From NCBI GenBank assembly GCA_022072125.1, contig JAJVIH010000006.1, positions 1-64,000 on the forward strand: DNA of 64,000 bases, in the 5' to 3' direction. This document shows, one piece after another, positions 1-7,969 of the stretch. Both the position numbers and the translations under genes were made by a program. Numbering within the stretch: the first letter of the stretch is position 1; every line of letters starts with the position of its first letter. The DNA is from Myxococcota bacterium. Lineage in GTDB: Bacteria > Myxococcota > JAJVIH01. The notes beneath the pieces were generated by a model, which saw only the letters and a program-made list of their open reading frames with translations, was not told the origin of the DNA and ran no database searches.

Positions 1-381
1 GCCGCCGTAGGTGTCTTCGATATTCTCGCGGATGATGATCAGGTTCACGCCCGGGTAACGGATAGAGACTCCGGGAAGCGATCCCGACAGCCGCACGTTG
101 GCGAACAGGTCCAGCGCCTTGCGGATGGTGACATTCACGCTTTTGTGGCCCCCCGCGACCGGGGTGGTGGTTGGACCCTTGAGGGCGATGCCGTATTGAT
201 GGACCAGATCAATGGTTTCCTTCGGGCAGGCGTCGCCAACCTCCTGCAGGCAGGCCAGTCCCGCGCGGGCGGGGATCCATTCGATGGGCGCGCCGGAAAC
301 CGCGAAGATTTTCTTTACCGCGGCGCAGATTTCGGGGCCAATGCCATCGCCTTCAATCAGCACGATCTTGTGTGTGTCCAT
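1..381 (-). CDS. icd: Isocitrate dehydrogenase, NAD(P)-dependent, N-terminal 127 residues (runs off left edge)
   Basis: Oxidatively decarboxylates isocitrate in the TCA cycle. The minus strand is open from the ATG at 381 to the window edge. Visible motifs are EGDGIGPEI near the N-terminus (nucleotide-binding start of the beta-decarboxylating dehydrogenases), SVNVTIRKALDLFANVR (substrate-binding arginine segment) and RENIEDTYGG at the edge. The ENIED form resembles the Thermus/rickettsial type of isocitrate dehydrogenase more than isopropylmalate dehydrogenase, but the discriminating C-terminal part is outside the window. The start is supported by a purine-rich GGGGAAGG just upstream. The gene is divergent from the redox module starting at 673. 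The 291-base gap between them contains no gene I can support. Confidence 0.8.
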   Translation of the reverse strand, partial: MDTHKIVLIEGDGIGPEICAAVKKIFAVSGAPIEWIPARAGLACLQEVGDACPKETIDLVHQYGIALKGPTTTPVAGGHKSVNVTIRKALDLFANVRLSGSLPGVSIRYPGVNLIIIRENIEDTYGG

Positions 382-672
382 GTGCCTTCCCCTGTAAACC
401 CAGTATGTTTGAGCGGAATTTCGCCGGGAATTTGTCATTCCTTATATTCCCGCGCAACAAAAAAAACACCGTGGTCTGGAACACGGATCCTGGGAACTGA
501 CGCGCGCAGGCGATTTGGCCGGTGGTGACATCTGGCCGAAGGATGCATATGAAAGGATGATGGCTATGCGGGCGAGAGTCTGCAACGAATCTGGCGGGGA
601 CGCCGTATCTTCCAGACAGGGAGATTGCGCGGCTCCTGCCGATCCCATATCCGGTTTCGCAAGGGAGGAATC

Positions 673-1047
673 ATGGACAGGTTGTTGATCGCCATGGCCG
701 CCGCCGTGGCGCTGTTGTCCGCTTGCGGCGACAAGGAAGAACCATTCCAGCTTGCCGATGGAGGCGGCGCCGGAGATGCGGCGAGCGCCGGCGCCATCAC
801 CTGGGAGTTGAACGTCAAACCCTTTGTCGAGAAACATTGCCTGAGCTGTCATTCAGAGAAGAACCAGGGACCATCCCGCCTGGGCGCCCCTCCCGCCGTC
901 AATTTCAGCACGTATGAACAGGCGAAACAGAACGCCCCCGCCGGCAGCGCCGCCGTGCTGGCCGGACGCATGCCGCCGGGTGGAATTCCCCAGGGCGAAC
1001 GCGATATACTCCAGCGCTGGATCAACGCTGGATACCCCGAGAAATAA
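673..1047 (+). CDS. Small mono-haem cytochrome c lipoprotein
   Basis: A 124-residue exported electron-transfer protein. The signal peptide ends in a lipobox (LSAC, Cys18), so it should be membrane-anchored outside the cytoplasm. A single haem c site, CLSCH, lies at residues 56-60, and Met100 in GRMPPGG is a good candidate for the distal ligand. The start is fixed by AAGGGAGG immediately upstream of the ATG at 673; an upstream in-frame start would add residues before the signal peptide. It is the first gene of a tight run: 6 bases separate it from the barrel gene, which precedes the Rieske and DUF2231 genes. That context suggests it shuttles electrons within that envelope module. Haem attachment is secure; partner and substrate are inferred. 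Confidence 0.8.
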   Translation: MDRLLIAMAAAVALLSACGDKEEPFQLADGGGAGDAASAGAITWELNVKPFVEKHCLSCHSEKNQGPSRLGAPPAVNFSTYEQAKQNAPAGSAAVLAGRMPPGGIPQGERDILQRWINAGYPEK

Positions 1048-1053
1048 CCGGAT

Positions 1054-2073
1054 ATGAAAGACCATTTCCGCCGCGCCATTTGCTTGGCCCTGATCCTGTT
1101 GGTTCCGCCTGGCGCCGCCCTGGCGGAGGATGCCGCCGGCGTATCTCCTGCCGCCGGCGCCGCTCCATCCGCTGCCGGGGAGGAGGAAATCGAGACCATC
1201 GAGGAGGTGGAAACCCTCCAGCCCGATGGGGATGGCTCCAGTTCAAACGCCAGGGACTGGTTTTCGGACGCTTATCCATCCCTGGAGCGGGGCATCAACC
1301 TGCATCTGGCGCGCACCGTGCGGAAATATACCCTGCTGTTTTCGGTGGACCACCGCACCTATCAGCCGCTGACCAAAAATCCTTTCGAGGATTTCCTGGG
1401 TTTCGACTCGGGCAACCTGAAAATCGGATTGGGGTTGCGCTTTGGCGTGCTCGACTGGATGGACGTGGGGCTCTACCGCCTGAACGACGGCAAAACCGTC
1501 CCCTTCGACACCTATGAGTTCGACGCCAAATTCCGGGTGCTGAAACAGGATGGCCAGTTCCTCAATCTGGCGGTGCGGCCGGGGGTGACCCTGTTCACCC
1601 AGCGCAAGGGAGTGAAGGACTCCGTGGGGTTTTTCGGCCAGTTGTTGCTGGACCGCGTGTGGTTCAACCGGCTGACCACCGGAACCGGTCTGCTGTTCCA
1701 TTCCAATTCCACCAACGATGTGAAGAGCAACCTGGATGAGCGCTGGTCCATGGCGGTTCCCTTCGTGTTTGAATACCGCATCCTGGACTGGCTCGCGCTC
1801 AACTACGAAATGGCGGTGGCGGTGGCGGGGTATGGATCCAAATACGGCCAGGGCGGGCTCAAGGCCCCGTTTGTATTTGATGGAAGTCCGGTCAGCACAT
1901 TCAGCCCAATTTATTCAGGCGGAGTGAAGTTCATCACCAACCGCCATACCTTCGCCATTGTGGTTTCCAACAACCAGTTCATGACGGCCGATGGGGTTGT
2001 GGCGAATACTTGGCGCTGCTATGGTGAATCGGTGATTGGCTTTTCGATCACCCGCGAACTCGACTTCGACTGA
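1054..2073 (+). CDS. DUF5777-like outer-membrane beta-barrel protein
   Basis: A 339-residue protein with a cleavable signal peptide (hydrophobic core, cleavage near ALAEDA). An acidic linker at residues 43-53 (EEEIETIEEVE) is followed by a C-terminal region of alternating aromatic and polar strands typical of an outer-membrane barrel. Segments such as RTVRKYTLLFSVDHRTYQP and the FGVLDWMDVGLYR stretch resemble the DUF5777 barrel family; that name is from memory and needs a profile search. It sits between a haem c lipoprotein and a Rieske protein with 6- and 11-base spacers, which implies co-expression. It could be the outer-membrane component of an electron-transfer module. No haem motif is present in it. 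Confidence 0.65.
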   Translation: MKDHFRRAICLALILLVPPGAALAEDAAGVSPAAGAAPSAAGEEEIETIEEVETLQPDGDGSSSNARDWFSDAYPSLERGINLHLARTVRKYTLLFSVDHRTYQPLTKNPFEDFLGFDSGNLKIGLGLRFGVLDWMDVGLYRLNDGKTVPFDTYEFDAKFRVLKQDGQFLNLAVRPGVTLFTQRKGVKDSVGFFGQLLLDRVWFNRLTTGTGLLFHSNSTNDVKSNLDERWSMAVPFVFEYRILDWLALNYEMAVAVAGYGSKYGQGGLKAPFVFDGSPVSTFSPIYSGGVKFITNRHTFAIVVSNNQFMTADGVVANTWRCYGESVIGFSITRELDFD

Positions 2074-2084
2074 CAGGAGGCGTT

Positions 2085-2480
2085 ATGCCGTCACGGCGCG
2101 TGTTTTTGAAAATGGTGGGATTGGCGGCGGGCGCCGTTTCGCTGATTCCCGCCCGGCTGGCCCAGGCGAAAAAAGTGGGTCTGAAACTCGACAAGGTGGC
2201 GGAACTCCAGAAGGTGGGCGGATGGGCCATCGTACCCATCAAGGAAGAGACCGTGTTGCTGATCCGCGATGGAGAGGCCAGCATCCGGGCGATGACCGCC
2301 ATCTGCACCCACAAGAAATGCAAGGTCGCCTATCTGCCGGATGACAAGCGGATCCGCTGCAAATGCCACAAGTCGTTCTACGATCTCGACGGCAAGAACA
2401 CCGATGGTCCCGCGCCCGCGCCGCTGCGGCAGTTCAAGGCGGAGTTGCGCGGCGAGCAGATTGTGATTGACCTGGGTTGA
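2085..2480 (+). CDS. Rieske 2Fe-2S protein with Tat signal
   Basis: A 131-residue high-potential iron-sulphur protein. The N-terminus SRRVFLK is a twin-arginine motif followed by a hydrophobic segment (residues 11-24), so it should be folded in the cytoplasm and exported by Tat. The cluster ligands are Cys74 and His76 (CTH) and Cys92 and His95 (CKCH). Cys79 and Cys94 occupy the disulphide positions seen in cytochrome bc-type Rieske proteins. There is no cytochrome b gene nearby, so it is not part of an ordinary bc1 operon. It lies between the barrel gene (11 bases upstream) and the DUF2231 gene (22 bases downstream) and probably works with the haem c lipoprotein at 673. AGGAGG precedes the ATG. 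Confidence 0.88.
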   Translation: MPSRRVFLKMVGLAAGAVSLIPARLAQAKKVGLKLDKVAELQKVGGWAIVPIKEETVLLIRDGEASIRAMTAICTHKKCKVAYLPDDKRIRCKCHKSFYDLDGKNTDGPAPAPLRQFKAELRGEQIVIDLG

Positions 2481-2502
2481 ACCGGACAGGGGAGGCCGCG
2501 CC

Positions 2503-3183
2503 ATGACCCGTCATCTGTTGCTGGCCGTTTTCTTGATGATGCCGGCCGGGGCGGCGGCGCAAAACGCCGCTTCGCCCGCCCCCGCCGTGGAAGAGGTCAT
2601 CGAGGAAATCGAAGAGATAGAAGAAGTTGATCCAAAGGCGGGGGGCGCCGCGTCCTCCGCCGGGAAAGCTCCTCCGGCTGTGGCGCAGGAGGGAGGAGCC
2701 GCCAGTCCGGCGGAGAGCGCCCCGGCGAAGAAAGACCCTAAGGCGATGGATCTCAAGACCCTGCTGGGCCATTTGCATCCGGCGGTGGTGCATTTGCCCA
2801 TCGGCTGGCTGAATGTGCTGCTGATTCTCGAACTGCTGGCGCTGCTGCTCAAACGCCGTGAACTGGAACCGGCGGGTCTGTGGGTGCATGGCGTTCTGCT
2901 GGCCGGTTTTCCGCCTGCAATCATGTCGGGAATCATGCGCGAGGAGGAAATGGAACACCTCGGCTCTCTCGACAAGATGGCGGAAACCCATGAGCGCCTG
3001 ATGTTTATTGTGGCAGGGCTCTGCGTGGCCTCGTTCATCCTGCGTTTTGTGAAACGCCGGGAGTTCACCGGCGCGCCCAGGATCGTTTACCTTGTCATCC
3101 TGTTGGCCGCCGCCGGGGTCATGGCGTACTCGGGGCATATCGGCGGTGAAATGGTTTATGGAGAGGACCACCTGCCATTTTGA
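2503..3183 (+). CDS. DUF2231-type four-helix membrane protein with acidic linker
   Basis: A 226-residue membrane protein. After a signal segment (1-22) comes a low-complexity Ala/Pro/Glu linker with a run of EEIEEIEE (29-43). About four transmembrane helices follow, near 93-116, 123-144, 164-183 and 193-211. Histidines sit at helix ends (His90, 92, 97, 129, 163, 212), a pattern compatible with haem b binding, although that is inference. GHLHPAVVHLPIGW is characteristic of DUF2231. The start at 2503 is chosen because CAGGGGAGG lies just upstream; an earlier in-frame ATG would overlap the Rieske stop and precede the signal peptide. The stop overlaps the xseA start (TTGA), so the redox and xse genes form one transcription unit. 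Confidence 0.72.
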   Translation: MTRHLLLAVFLMMPAGAAAQNAASPAPAVEEVIEEIEEIEEVDPKAGGAASSAGKAPPAVAQEGGAASPAESAPAKKDPKAMDLKTLLGHLHPAVVHLPIGWLNVLLILELLALLLKRRELEPAGLWVHGVLLAGFPPAIMSGIMREEEMEHLGSLDKMAETHERLMFIVAGLCVASFILRFVKRREFTGAPRIVYLVILLAAAGVMAYSGHIGGEMVYGEDHLPF

Positions 3184-4643
3184 CCCGGGAAGCCATTTTT
3201 CAGACCAGCGGATCGCGCGGCAATGAAGGCGATGATCGCCGCATTCTGTCCGTCGGCGACCTGACCAGCGATCTCAAAGCCCTGCTGGAGCGGCAGTTCA
3301 GCCGCATCTGGCTGGCGGGCGAGATATCCAACTACACCCATCACCGCTCGGGTCACCGCTATTTTTCCCTCAAGGATGACCGCGCGCAGATTCGCGCCGT
3401 CATGTTCAGCAATTCAGGCGCGAAACTGAAATTTGAACCCGAAGACGGCATGGAGGTTGTCGTTCAGGGAAAGATCAGCGTCTATGAGCCACGCGGCGAA
3501 TACCAGATCATCGTCAACCAGATGGAGCCCCGGGGCGTCGGCGCGCTGGAACTGGCCTTCCGCCAACTCAAGGACAAGTTGGAGCGGGAAGGTCTGTTTG
3601 ATCCCGCGCGCAAACGCCCGCTGCCGCCCCATCCGCGCATCATCGGAATTGTGACCAGCCCCACTGGCGCGGTCGTACGCGACATCATCATGGTTTCACG
3701 CAAGCGGGATGCGGGGCAGCGGCTTTTGATTTGCCCGGCGCAGGTGCAGGGAACAGCCGCGAGTCCCGCCATTGTGGAGGCGATCGATCGCCTGTCCCGC
3801 GAGCCGGAGGTGGATATCATCATTGTCGCGCGCGGCGGCGGCTCGCTGGAAGATCTGTGGCCGTTCAACGAAGAGGCGGTGGTGCGCGCGGTGGCGGCGT
3901 GTCCAATTCCGGTTATCAGCGCGGTGGGGCATGAGACTGACTTCACACTCTGCGATTTCGCCGCCGATCTGCGCGCGCCGACGCCGTCCGCCGCCGCCGA
4001 GACGGCGGTGCGGGATCGCGCCGTGCTGCTGCGCGAAGCGGCTGCGCGCCGCCAGTTCCTGGCCAACGCCATGCGCGATATCCTCCAGCGCCGCCGGTTG
4101 AAATCCGCCATGCTGGCGCGCAGCCTGCATGATCCGCGCCGCATTCTGGAGACCTGGAGCCGCCGCATCCGCCAGACCCGCGATCGGCTGACCCAGATGA
4201 TTCTCTTCCGTCAGCGCCGGGCCGTGCAGGGGCTGCGTGGCCTGACCGAGGCCCTGGAGCGGCGGCATCCCGGCGTGATTCTCGCCCGGCAGCAGGAACA
4301 GCGGCGGCAGTTCCAGCAGCGTCTGGAGCGGCAAATGCGCCGCATCAACCAGGAAAGGCGGTTGCGGCAGGCCAGCCTGACCGCCCGGCTGGACGCCATG
4401 AGCCCGCTCAAGGTGCTGGGCCGCGGCTATGCGATCGCACTGCTCCTGCCGGAGCGGGAGTTGTTGACTACTTCCGATCAGGCGCGCGCCGGTGATCTGG
4501 TGGAAATCCGCCTGAACCGGGGCACGCTGACCGCGGAAGTGCTGGGGCGTGATGGCGAGTCCGCGGAGGCGGCGCAAAGGCCGGGTAAACCAGTCCGCAA
4601 GAAGGGCGGCGGCGATGGCCCTGATCAGGGCAATCTGTTTTGA
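3180..4643 (+). CDS. xseA: Exodeoxyribonuclease VII large subunit
   Basis: Catalytic subunit of the ExoVII nuclease, which degrades single-stranded DNA to oligonucleotides in the cytoplasm; it works with XseB encoded just downstream. The 487 residues are close to the family's normal length. An N-terminal OB-fold (about 22-118; LAGEISNY, SGHRYFSLKD) precedes the catalytic domain with RGGGSLEDLWPFN and GHETDFTLCDFAADLRAPTPS, then an Arg/Gln-rich coiled-coil region and the C-terminal LKVLGRGYAI block. The start is an uncommon TTG at 3180 that overlaps the DUF2231 stop by four bases (TTGA), with GGAGAGG upstream. This favours translational coupling. No in-frame ATG is placed to give a complete OB-fold. 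Confidence 0.95.
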   Translation: MTREAIFQTSGSRGNEGDDRRILSVGDLTSDLKALLERQFSRIWLAGEISNYTHHRSGHRYFSLKDDRAQIRAVMFSNSGAKLKFEPEDGMEVVVQGKISVYEPRGEYQIIVNQMEPRGVGALELAFRQLKDKLEREGLFDPARKRPLPPHPRIIGIVTSPTGAVVRDIIMVSRKRDAGQRLLICPAQVQGTAASPAIVEAIDRLSREPEVDIIIVARGGGSLEDLWPFNEEAVVRAVAACPIPVISAVGHETDFTLCDFAADLRAPTPSAAAETAVRDRAVLLREAAARRQFLANAMRDILQRRRLKSAMLARSLHDPRRILETWSRRIRQTRDRLTQMILFRQRRAVQGLRGLTEALERRHPGVILARQQEQRRQFQQRLERQMRRINQERRLRQASLTARLDAMSPLKVLGRGYAIALLLPERELLTTSDQARAGDLVEIRLNRGTLTAEVLGRDGESAEAAQRPGKPVRKKGGGDGPDQGNLF

Positions 4644-4654
4644 CGGAGCGATCC

Positions 4655-4927
4655 ATGGAGAAGAAAGACAAAAAGACACGGGAGAGCGGGCAGTCCCCCA
4701 CGTTTGAAGAGAGCATGAGCGAACTGGAAGATCTGGTGCGCTCGCTGGAAGCGGGCGGCGTGCCGCTGGACCAGGCGCTTCAGCTTTTCGAGCGCGGGGT
4801 GCGCTTGTCCCGCGAACTGGAGAAACGGCTGGCGGAAGCCGAGGCGCGGGTGGAAATCCTGCTGGCCAACGGCGACAAGGCGCCTTTCGATGAAAAGGCT
4901 CCCGGGCCGGGCGAAGGCGGCGGTTGA
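4655..4927 (+). CDS. xseB: Exodeoxyribonuclease VII small subunit
   Basis: Small helical partner of XseA. The 90-residue product carries the family core from TFEESMSELEDLVRSLEAG through LFERGVRLSRELEKRL, a predicted two-helix hairpin, with a short acidic/Gly tail. I start it at the ATG at 4655, which has a GGAG seven bases upstream. A TTG at 4640 overlapping the xseA stop is possible and would add five residues. It follows xseA directly, as in most bacteria, so stoichiometric co-expression is likely. Confidence 0.92.
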   Translation: MEKKDKKTRESGQSPTFEESMSELEDLVRSLEAGGVPLDQALQLFERGVRLSRELEKRLAEAEARVEILLANGDKAPFDEKAPGPGEGGG

Positions 4928-5092
4928 ACCTGGAAGCGCGGCGAATTTTACCTCCCGCGCGGCCCGTTCCGGCGCCGCGGCATGGCCTTTGCCGGTTTCC
5001 GGTTCTCATCGCGCGTCACCACCACCTGCCCGGCATGTTGATTCCGCGCCCGTGGATTATTTGAATGCGGGCGTCACCATCTGGAGACTGCG

Positions 5093-5401
5093 ATGAGCCG
5101 GATTAATCAGTTGCGCGAGTTCCTGTCCGCCGACCCCAGCGACGCCATGACCTGGTATCTGCTGGGCGGCGAGTACCGGAAAATCTCCGATCACGCCCAG
5201 GCGTCGGACGCCTACCGCCGGGCGGTGCAGGCGGATCCCGCTTATTCGGTCGCCTGGCAATCGCTGACTGAAAGCCTGCTGGAGTTGGGCGACAACGAGG
5301 CCGCCCGCGAAGCCGCAGCCCAGGGAATCGCCGCCGCCGAAAAGGCCGGTGATTTGATGCCCCTCAAACGCCTCAAGGAACTCGCCGCCCAACTGGGGTA
5401 G
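5093..5401 (+). CDS. Small TPR-repeat protein
   Basis: A 102-residue soluble protein with about two tetratricopeptide repeats: TWYLLGGEYRKISDHAQASDAYRRAVQADP near 20-49 and a second helix pair with LLELGDNEAAREAAAQG near 61-79. It has no signal peptide or membrane segment, so it is expected to be a cytoplasmic protein-protein adaptor. It lies 165 bases after xseB on the same strand and could be its own unit. Its partner is unknown. Confidence 0.7.
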   Translation: MSRINQLREFLSADPSDAMTWYLLGGEYRKISDHAQASDAYRRAVQADPAYSVAWQSLTESLLELGDNEAAREAAAQGIAAAEKAGDLMPLKRLKELAAQLG

Positions 5402-5541
5402 AGAAAACCCGCGTGGAAATTGAATCCGATGGCGCGCACGCTGGGCGCCGCCGATTCCTGCCGCTTTCGCTGGTCTTCCACGTCACCCCGGGGCGGCGAA
5501 GCGCCCATGGCGGATTGTTACGCCGTCAATCACCATTCGTT

Positions 5542-5574
5542 CTGAAAAACCAAAGGGCGGTCCGGAGACCGCCC
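5542..5574 (-). terminator. Rho-independent terminator of the nfuA-like gene
   Basis: A perfect 8-bp stem GGGCGGTC/GACCGCCC (5555-5562 and 5567-5574) with a 4-base loop. On the minus strand it is followed by TTTGGTTTTT, so it should end transcription of the gene that stops at 5603. Confidence 0.8.
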
Positions 5575-5602
5575 AAAGGCCCGTTGTCGCAGCAACAACA
5601 AC

Positions 5603-6163
5603 TCATACTGAGATGACGCCCTGGATTTCCGGAATCACCTCGCGCAGGCGGCTCTCAATGCCAATGCGCAGGGTGGCCGTGGATGATGGGCAACCCGAGC
5701 ACGAGCCCTTCATGTGCAGCAGCACCATGCCCTGTTCGTAGCCCTCGAAGGTGATGTCTCCGCCGTCCATGGCCACGGCCGGGCGGATCTCCGCGTCAAG
5801 AATCTCCCGGATCTTCGCTTCGATCTCGCTCATGTTGGCGGGAATTTCAGCGGCGGTCTTTTCCAGTTCCTTCACATGTTGGTCGCCGCTCTCGATATGC
5901 TTGCGGATGCAATCCATCACCGCGTCGCCAAGCACGCCCCAATCGCAGTCCGGCGTCTCGGTGATGGTGATGAAATCCGATCCGATGAAGACGCCGCCGA
6001 CGCCGGGCAGGGCCCAGAGTTTTTCCGCCAACGGAGAACCTTCGGCGGTTTCCTTTTTGGGAAAATCCCGGCCGCCAAACTCCATGAATTTGTGGTTGAC
6101 AATGAACTTGACCGTGCTCGGGTTCGGGGTTGGGGTAGGCCGGATAATGATTTTTTCGCTCAT
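5603..6163 (-). CDS. nfuA: NfuA/NifU-type Fe-S cluster carrier
   Basis: A cytoplasmic scaffold/carrier that receives Fe-S clusters and passes them to apoproteins. The 186 residues contain an Nfu N-terminal domain (PTPNPSTVKFIVN, about 8-95) and a C-terminal NifU-like thioredoxin-fold domain (about 115-186) with the cluster-binding CSGC at Cys155/Cys158. The ATG at 6163 is preferred because ACGGAG lies at good spacing upstream; a TTG at 6181 would add six residues. The symbol is by similarity: E. coli NfuA has a degenerate A-type N-domain, whereas this protein has the Nfu_N type found in mitochondria and many bacteria. It is a single-gene unit with its own terminator. Confidence 0.88.
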   Translation of the reverse strand: MSEKIIIRPTPTPNPSTVKFIVNHKFMEFGGRDFPKKETAEGSPLAEKLWALPGVGGVFIGSDFITITETPDCDWGVLGDAVMDCIRKHIESGDQHVKELEKTAAEIPANMSEIEAKIREILDAEIRPAVAMDGGDITFEGYEQGMVLLHMKGSCSGCPSSTATLRIGIESRLREVIPEIQGVISV

Positions 6164-6319
6164 GAGTTTTCTCCGTGGCAAAAGTGCCGTTACGGAATAT
6201 TTGGCTTATTTATAGTCTCCGCTCCCCTCAAGTCAATAGGAGGAAACTCAGGAGCAGGACCATTCCGTCCTTCCATGCGCCCCAGGGGTGGTGATTCGCC
6301 ACGAACAGGATGGAAGGCG

Positions 6320-7951
6320 ATGAAACGAGGCATTGACCGTCCGCGGATTCCCGGGCAGACAACCGGCATGGACTGGATGCGCCAGCATCACGGCGGAAAC
6401 CGGCGGGCGGGGGTGATCTCCTGGTTGCTGTGGTTTGCGTTTTTCGCCGTGCTGGCGCGTTACGCCTGGCGATCGCTTCCGCCCGGGCTCAATCATGCGT
6501 TGGGGCCCGACGGCGGTTTTTACCTGATGTACGCCATCAATGTGTTGCAGGGGCAAACACCTTACCAGGATTTTCTGGTGATGTATCCGCCCGGCGCCTT
6601 CTATTTCCACGCAGTCTGGCTTTCTCTCGAAGGGGGAACCTTGAACGGGATTGGCGTGCAGATGCTGTTGACGCATTTGGGCGCCGCCTTGTGCCTTTTC
6701 GCCCTGATCCAGCCGGTGGCGAGGGTCAGACGCGCCCTGTTGATCATCCCCGGCTATTTCATTCTCATCGCCCCATTCGAGGCGTGGTATCTGGTGCTGG
6801 AGCCAATCACCAATCTGTTCGGGCTGGCCGGACTGGCGGTGATTCAGCGTGGCTTGTGGGGGCCATCGGGGACCGGGCCATGGCGAAACCGCCCGCTCAA
6901 ACGCGATCTGATGTGGATTATTCCCGCCGGTCTGCTCTTCGGGGTGGCCGCCATGGTGAAGCAGGTGGGGTGGCTGTTTCCCCTGGCTGGAATGGTCTGT
7001 ATCCATGCGGTGATGGGATTCCATCGCGGCGCCATGCGGTGTTCCGGATCGCTTGCCGCTGCGGTGCTGTTCCCCTGGCTGGGATTTTTCGCTTCCCATC
7101 CGGGGGCGGTGGTTCCTTTTTTTGAACAGAACGTGCTTCTGCTGTTCCGTTACGCCGCGAACAAATCCGATCCCACGATCACAACCATGGACCATGCGCT
7201 GGATGTGGCCTGGGATCGCCGTTGGCTGTTTGTGTTGTGCGGACTTCCGCCGCTGGCGGAGGGGGTGCGCCTGCTCCGGGATCGCCGTTCGTGGACCATG
7301 ACGCCGCCGGCCTTTCTGGCGGTGCTGGCGGGAATGGGGTTGATGATGCTGGTCCCCACGCTGTTCCGTACTTATGGTCATTATGTGCTATATCCACTTC
7401 CTCCGGCGGTGGCCGGGTTGGTCTGGATTCTCCGCGAAAGCCGCCGCCGCGGCTGCCTGACACGGTTGGTGTTGCTGGGCTCCGCCCTCTACCTCTTTGC
7501 TCCATTTCCCGATCCATGGAGGCTGGCGGTAAAGGAATACCAGTTCAATTACTGGTCCACGCGGCACAAGGCCTGCTGGATGGCCGCTGCCATGGCGGGC
7601 CGGGGACCAGTGATGGTCTTGCCGGATGTCCCCAATTATACCTACCTCAGCAACCTGCGCAGCGGCTTCAACCGCTACTGGTTTCGCGCGGGAGATGATC
7701 CGGTGGGCGACGCCGCGTCCAGGCGCCTGCCCATCATCATGGTCAACCGCGGCAATCCATGGATTCCCGGCTTGCGCGCGGCGCTCCTCCGCCATGGCTA
7801 CTCCAGAACCGGGACGCGCGGAGATGACATCAGCATCTGGACCCCCGCCGGGATGGACCCCATTCCATCTCCCGGAGACGGTCCCGCATCCTGCGCGGGA
7901 ACGCTGTTTGAATCGCCGGAGGCCCGTCCCGTGGAACTGCGGGCGCGGTAG
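6320..7951 (+). CDS. Multi-spanning membrane glycosyltransferase of the GT-C/GT39 type
   Basis: A 543-residue inner-membrane protein with about ten hydrophobic helices. The first luminal loop contains LGPDGGFYLMYAINVLQGQ and the segment YQDFLVMYPPGAFYFH, the acidic-residue loop arrangement common to dolichyl/undecaprenyl-phosphate sugar transferases (PMT_2/GT39-like). It probably moves a sugar from a polyprenyl carrier onto a lipid or protein on the outer face; donor and acceptor are unknown. The open frame extends far upstream, but that part lies antisense to the nfuA-like gene. I start at the ATG at 6320; ATG codons at 6368 and 6377 are alternatives. It is convergent with the histidine kinase gene, separated by 18 bases. 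Confidence 0.7.
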   Translation: MKRGIDRPRIPGQTTGMDWMRQHHGGNRRAGVISWLLWFAFFAVLARYAWRSLPPGLNHALGPDGGFYLMYAINVLQGQTPYQDFLVMYPPGAFYFHAVWLSLEGGTLNGIGVQMLLTHLGAALCLFALIQPVARVRRALLIIPGYFILIAPFEAWYLVLEPITNLFGLAGLAVIQRGLWGPSGTGPWRNRPLKRDLMWIIPAGLLFGVAAMVKQVGWLFPLAGMVCIHAVMGFHRGAMRCSGSLAAAVLFPWLGFFASHPGAVVPFFEQNVLLLFRYAANKSDPTITTMDHALDVAWDRRWLFVLCGLPPLAEGVRLLRDRRSWTMTPPAFLAVLAGMGLMMLVPTLFRTYGHYVLYPLPPAVAGLVWILRESRRRGCLTRLVLLGSALYLFAPFPDPWRLAVKEYQFNYWSTRHKACWMAAAMAGRGPVMVLPDVPNYTYLSNLRSGFNRYWFRAGDDPVGDAASRRLPIIMVNRGNPWIPGLRAALLRHGYSRTGTRGDDISIWTPAGMDPIPSPGDGPASCAGTLFESPEARPVELRAR

Positions 7952-7969
7952 CGGCGAGATCAACTTCCT

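Noticed and set aside
5714-6319. N-terminal extension of the glycosyltransferase frame
   Set aside because: Lies antisense to the nfuA-like gene and its promoter; no membrane or enzyme features, so I started the gene at 6320.
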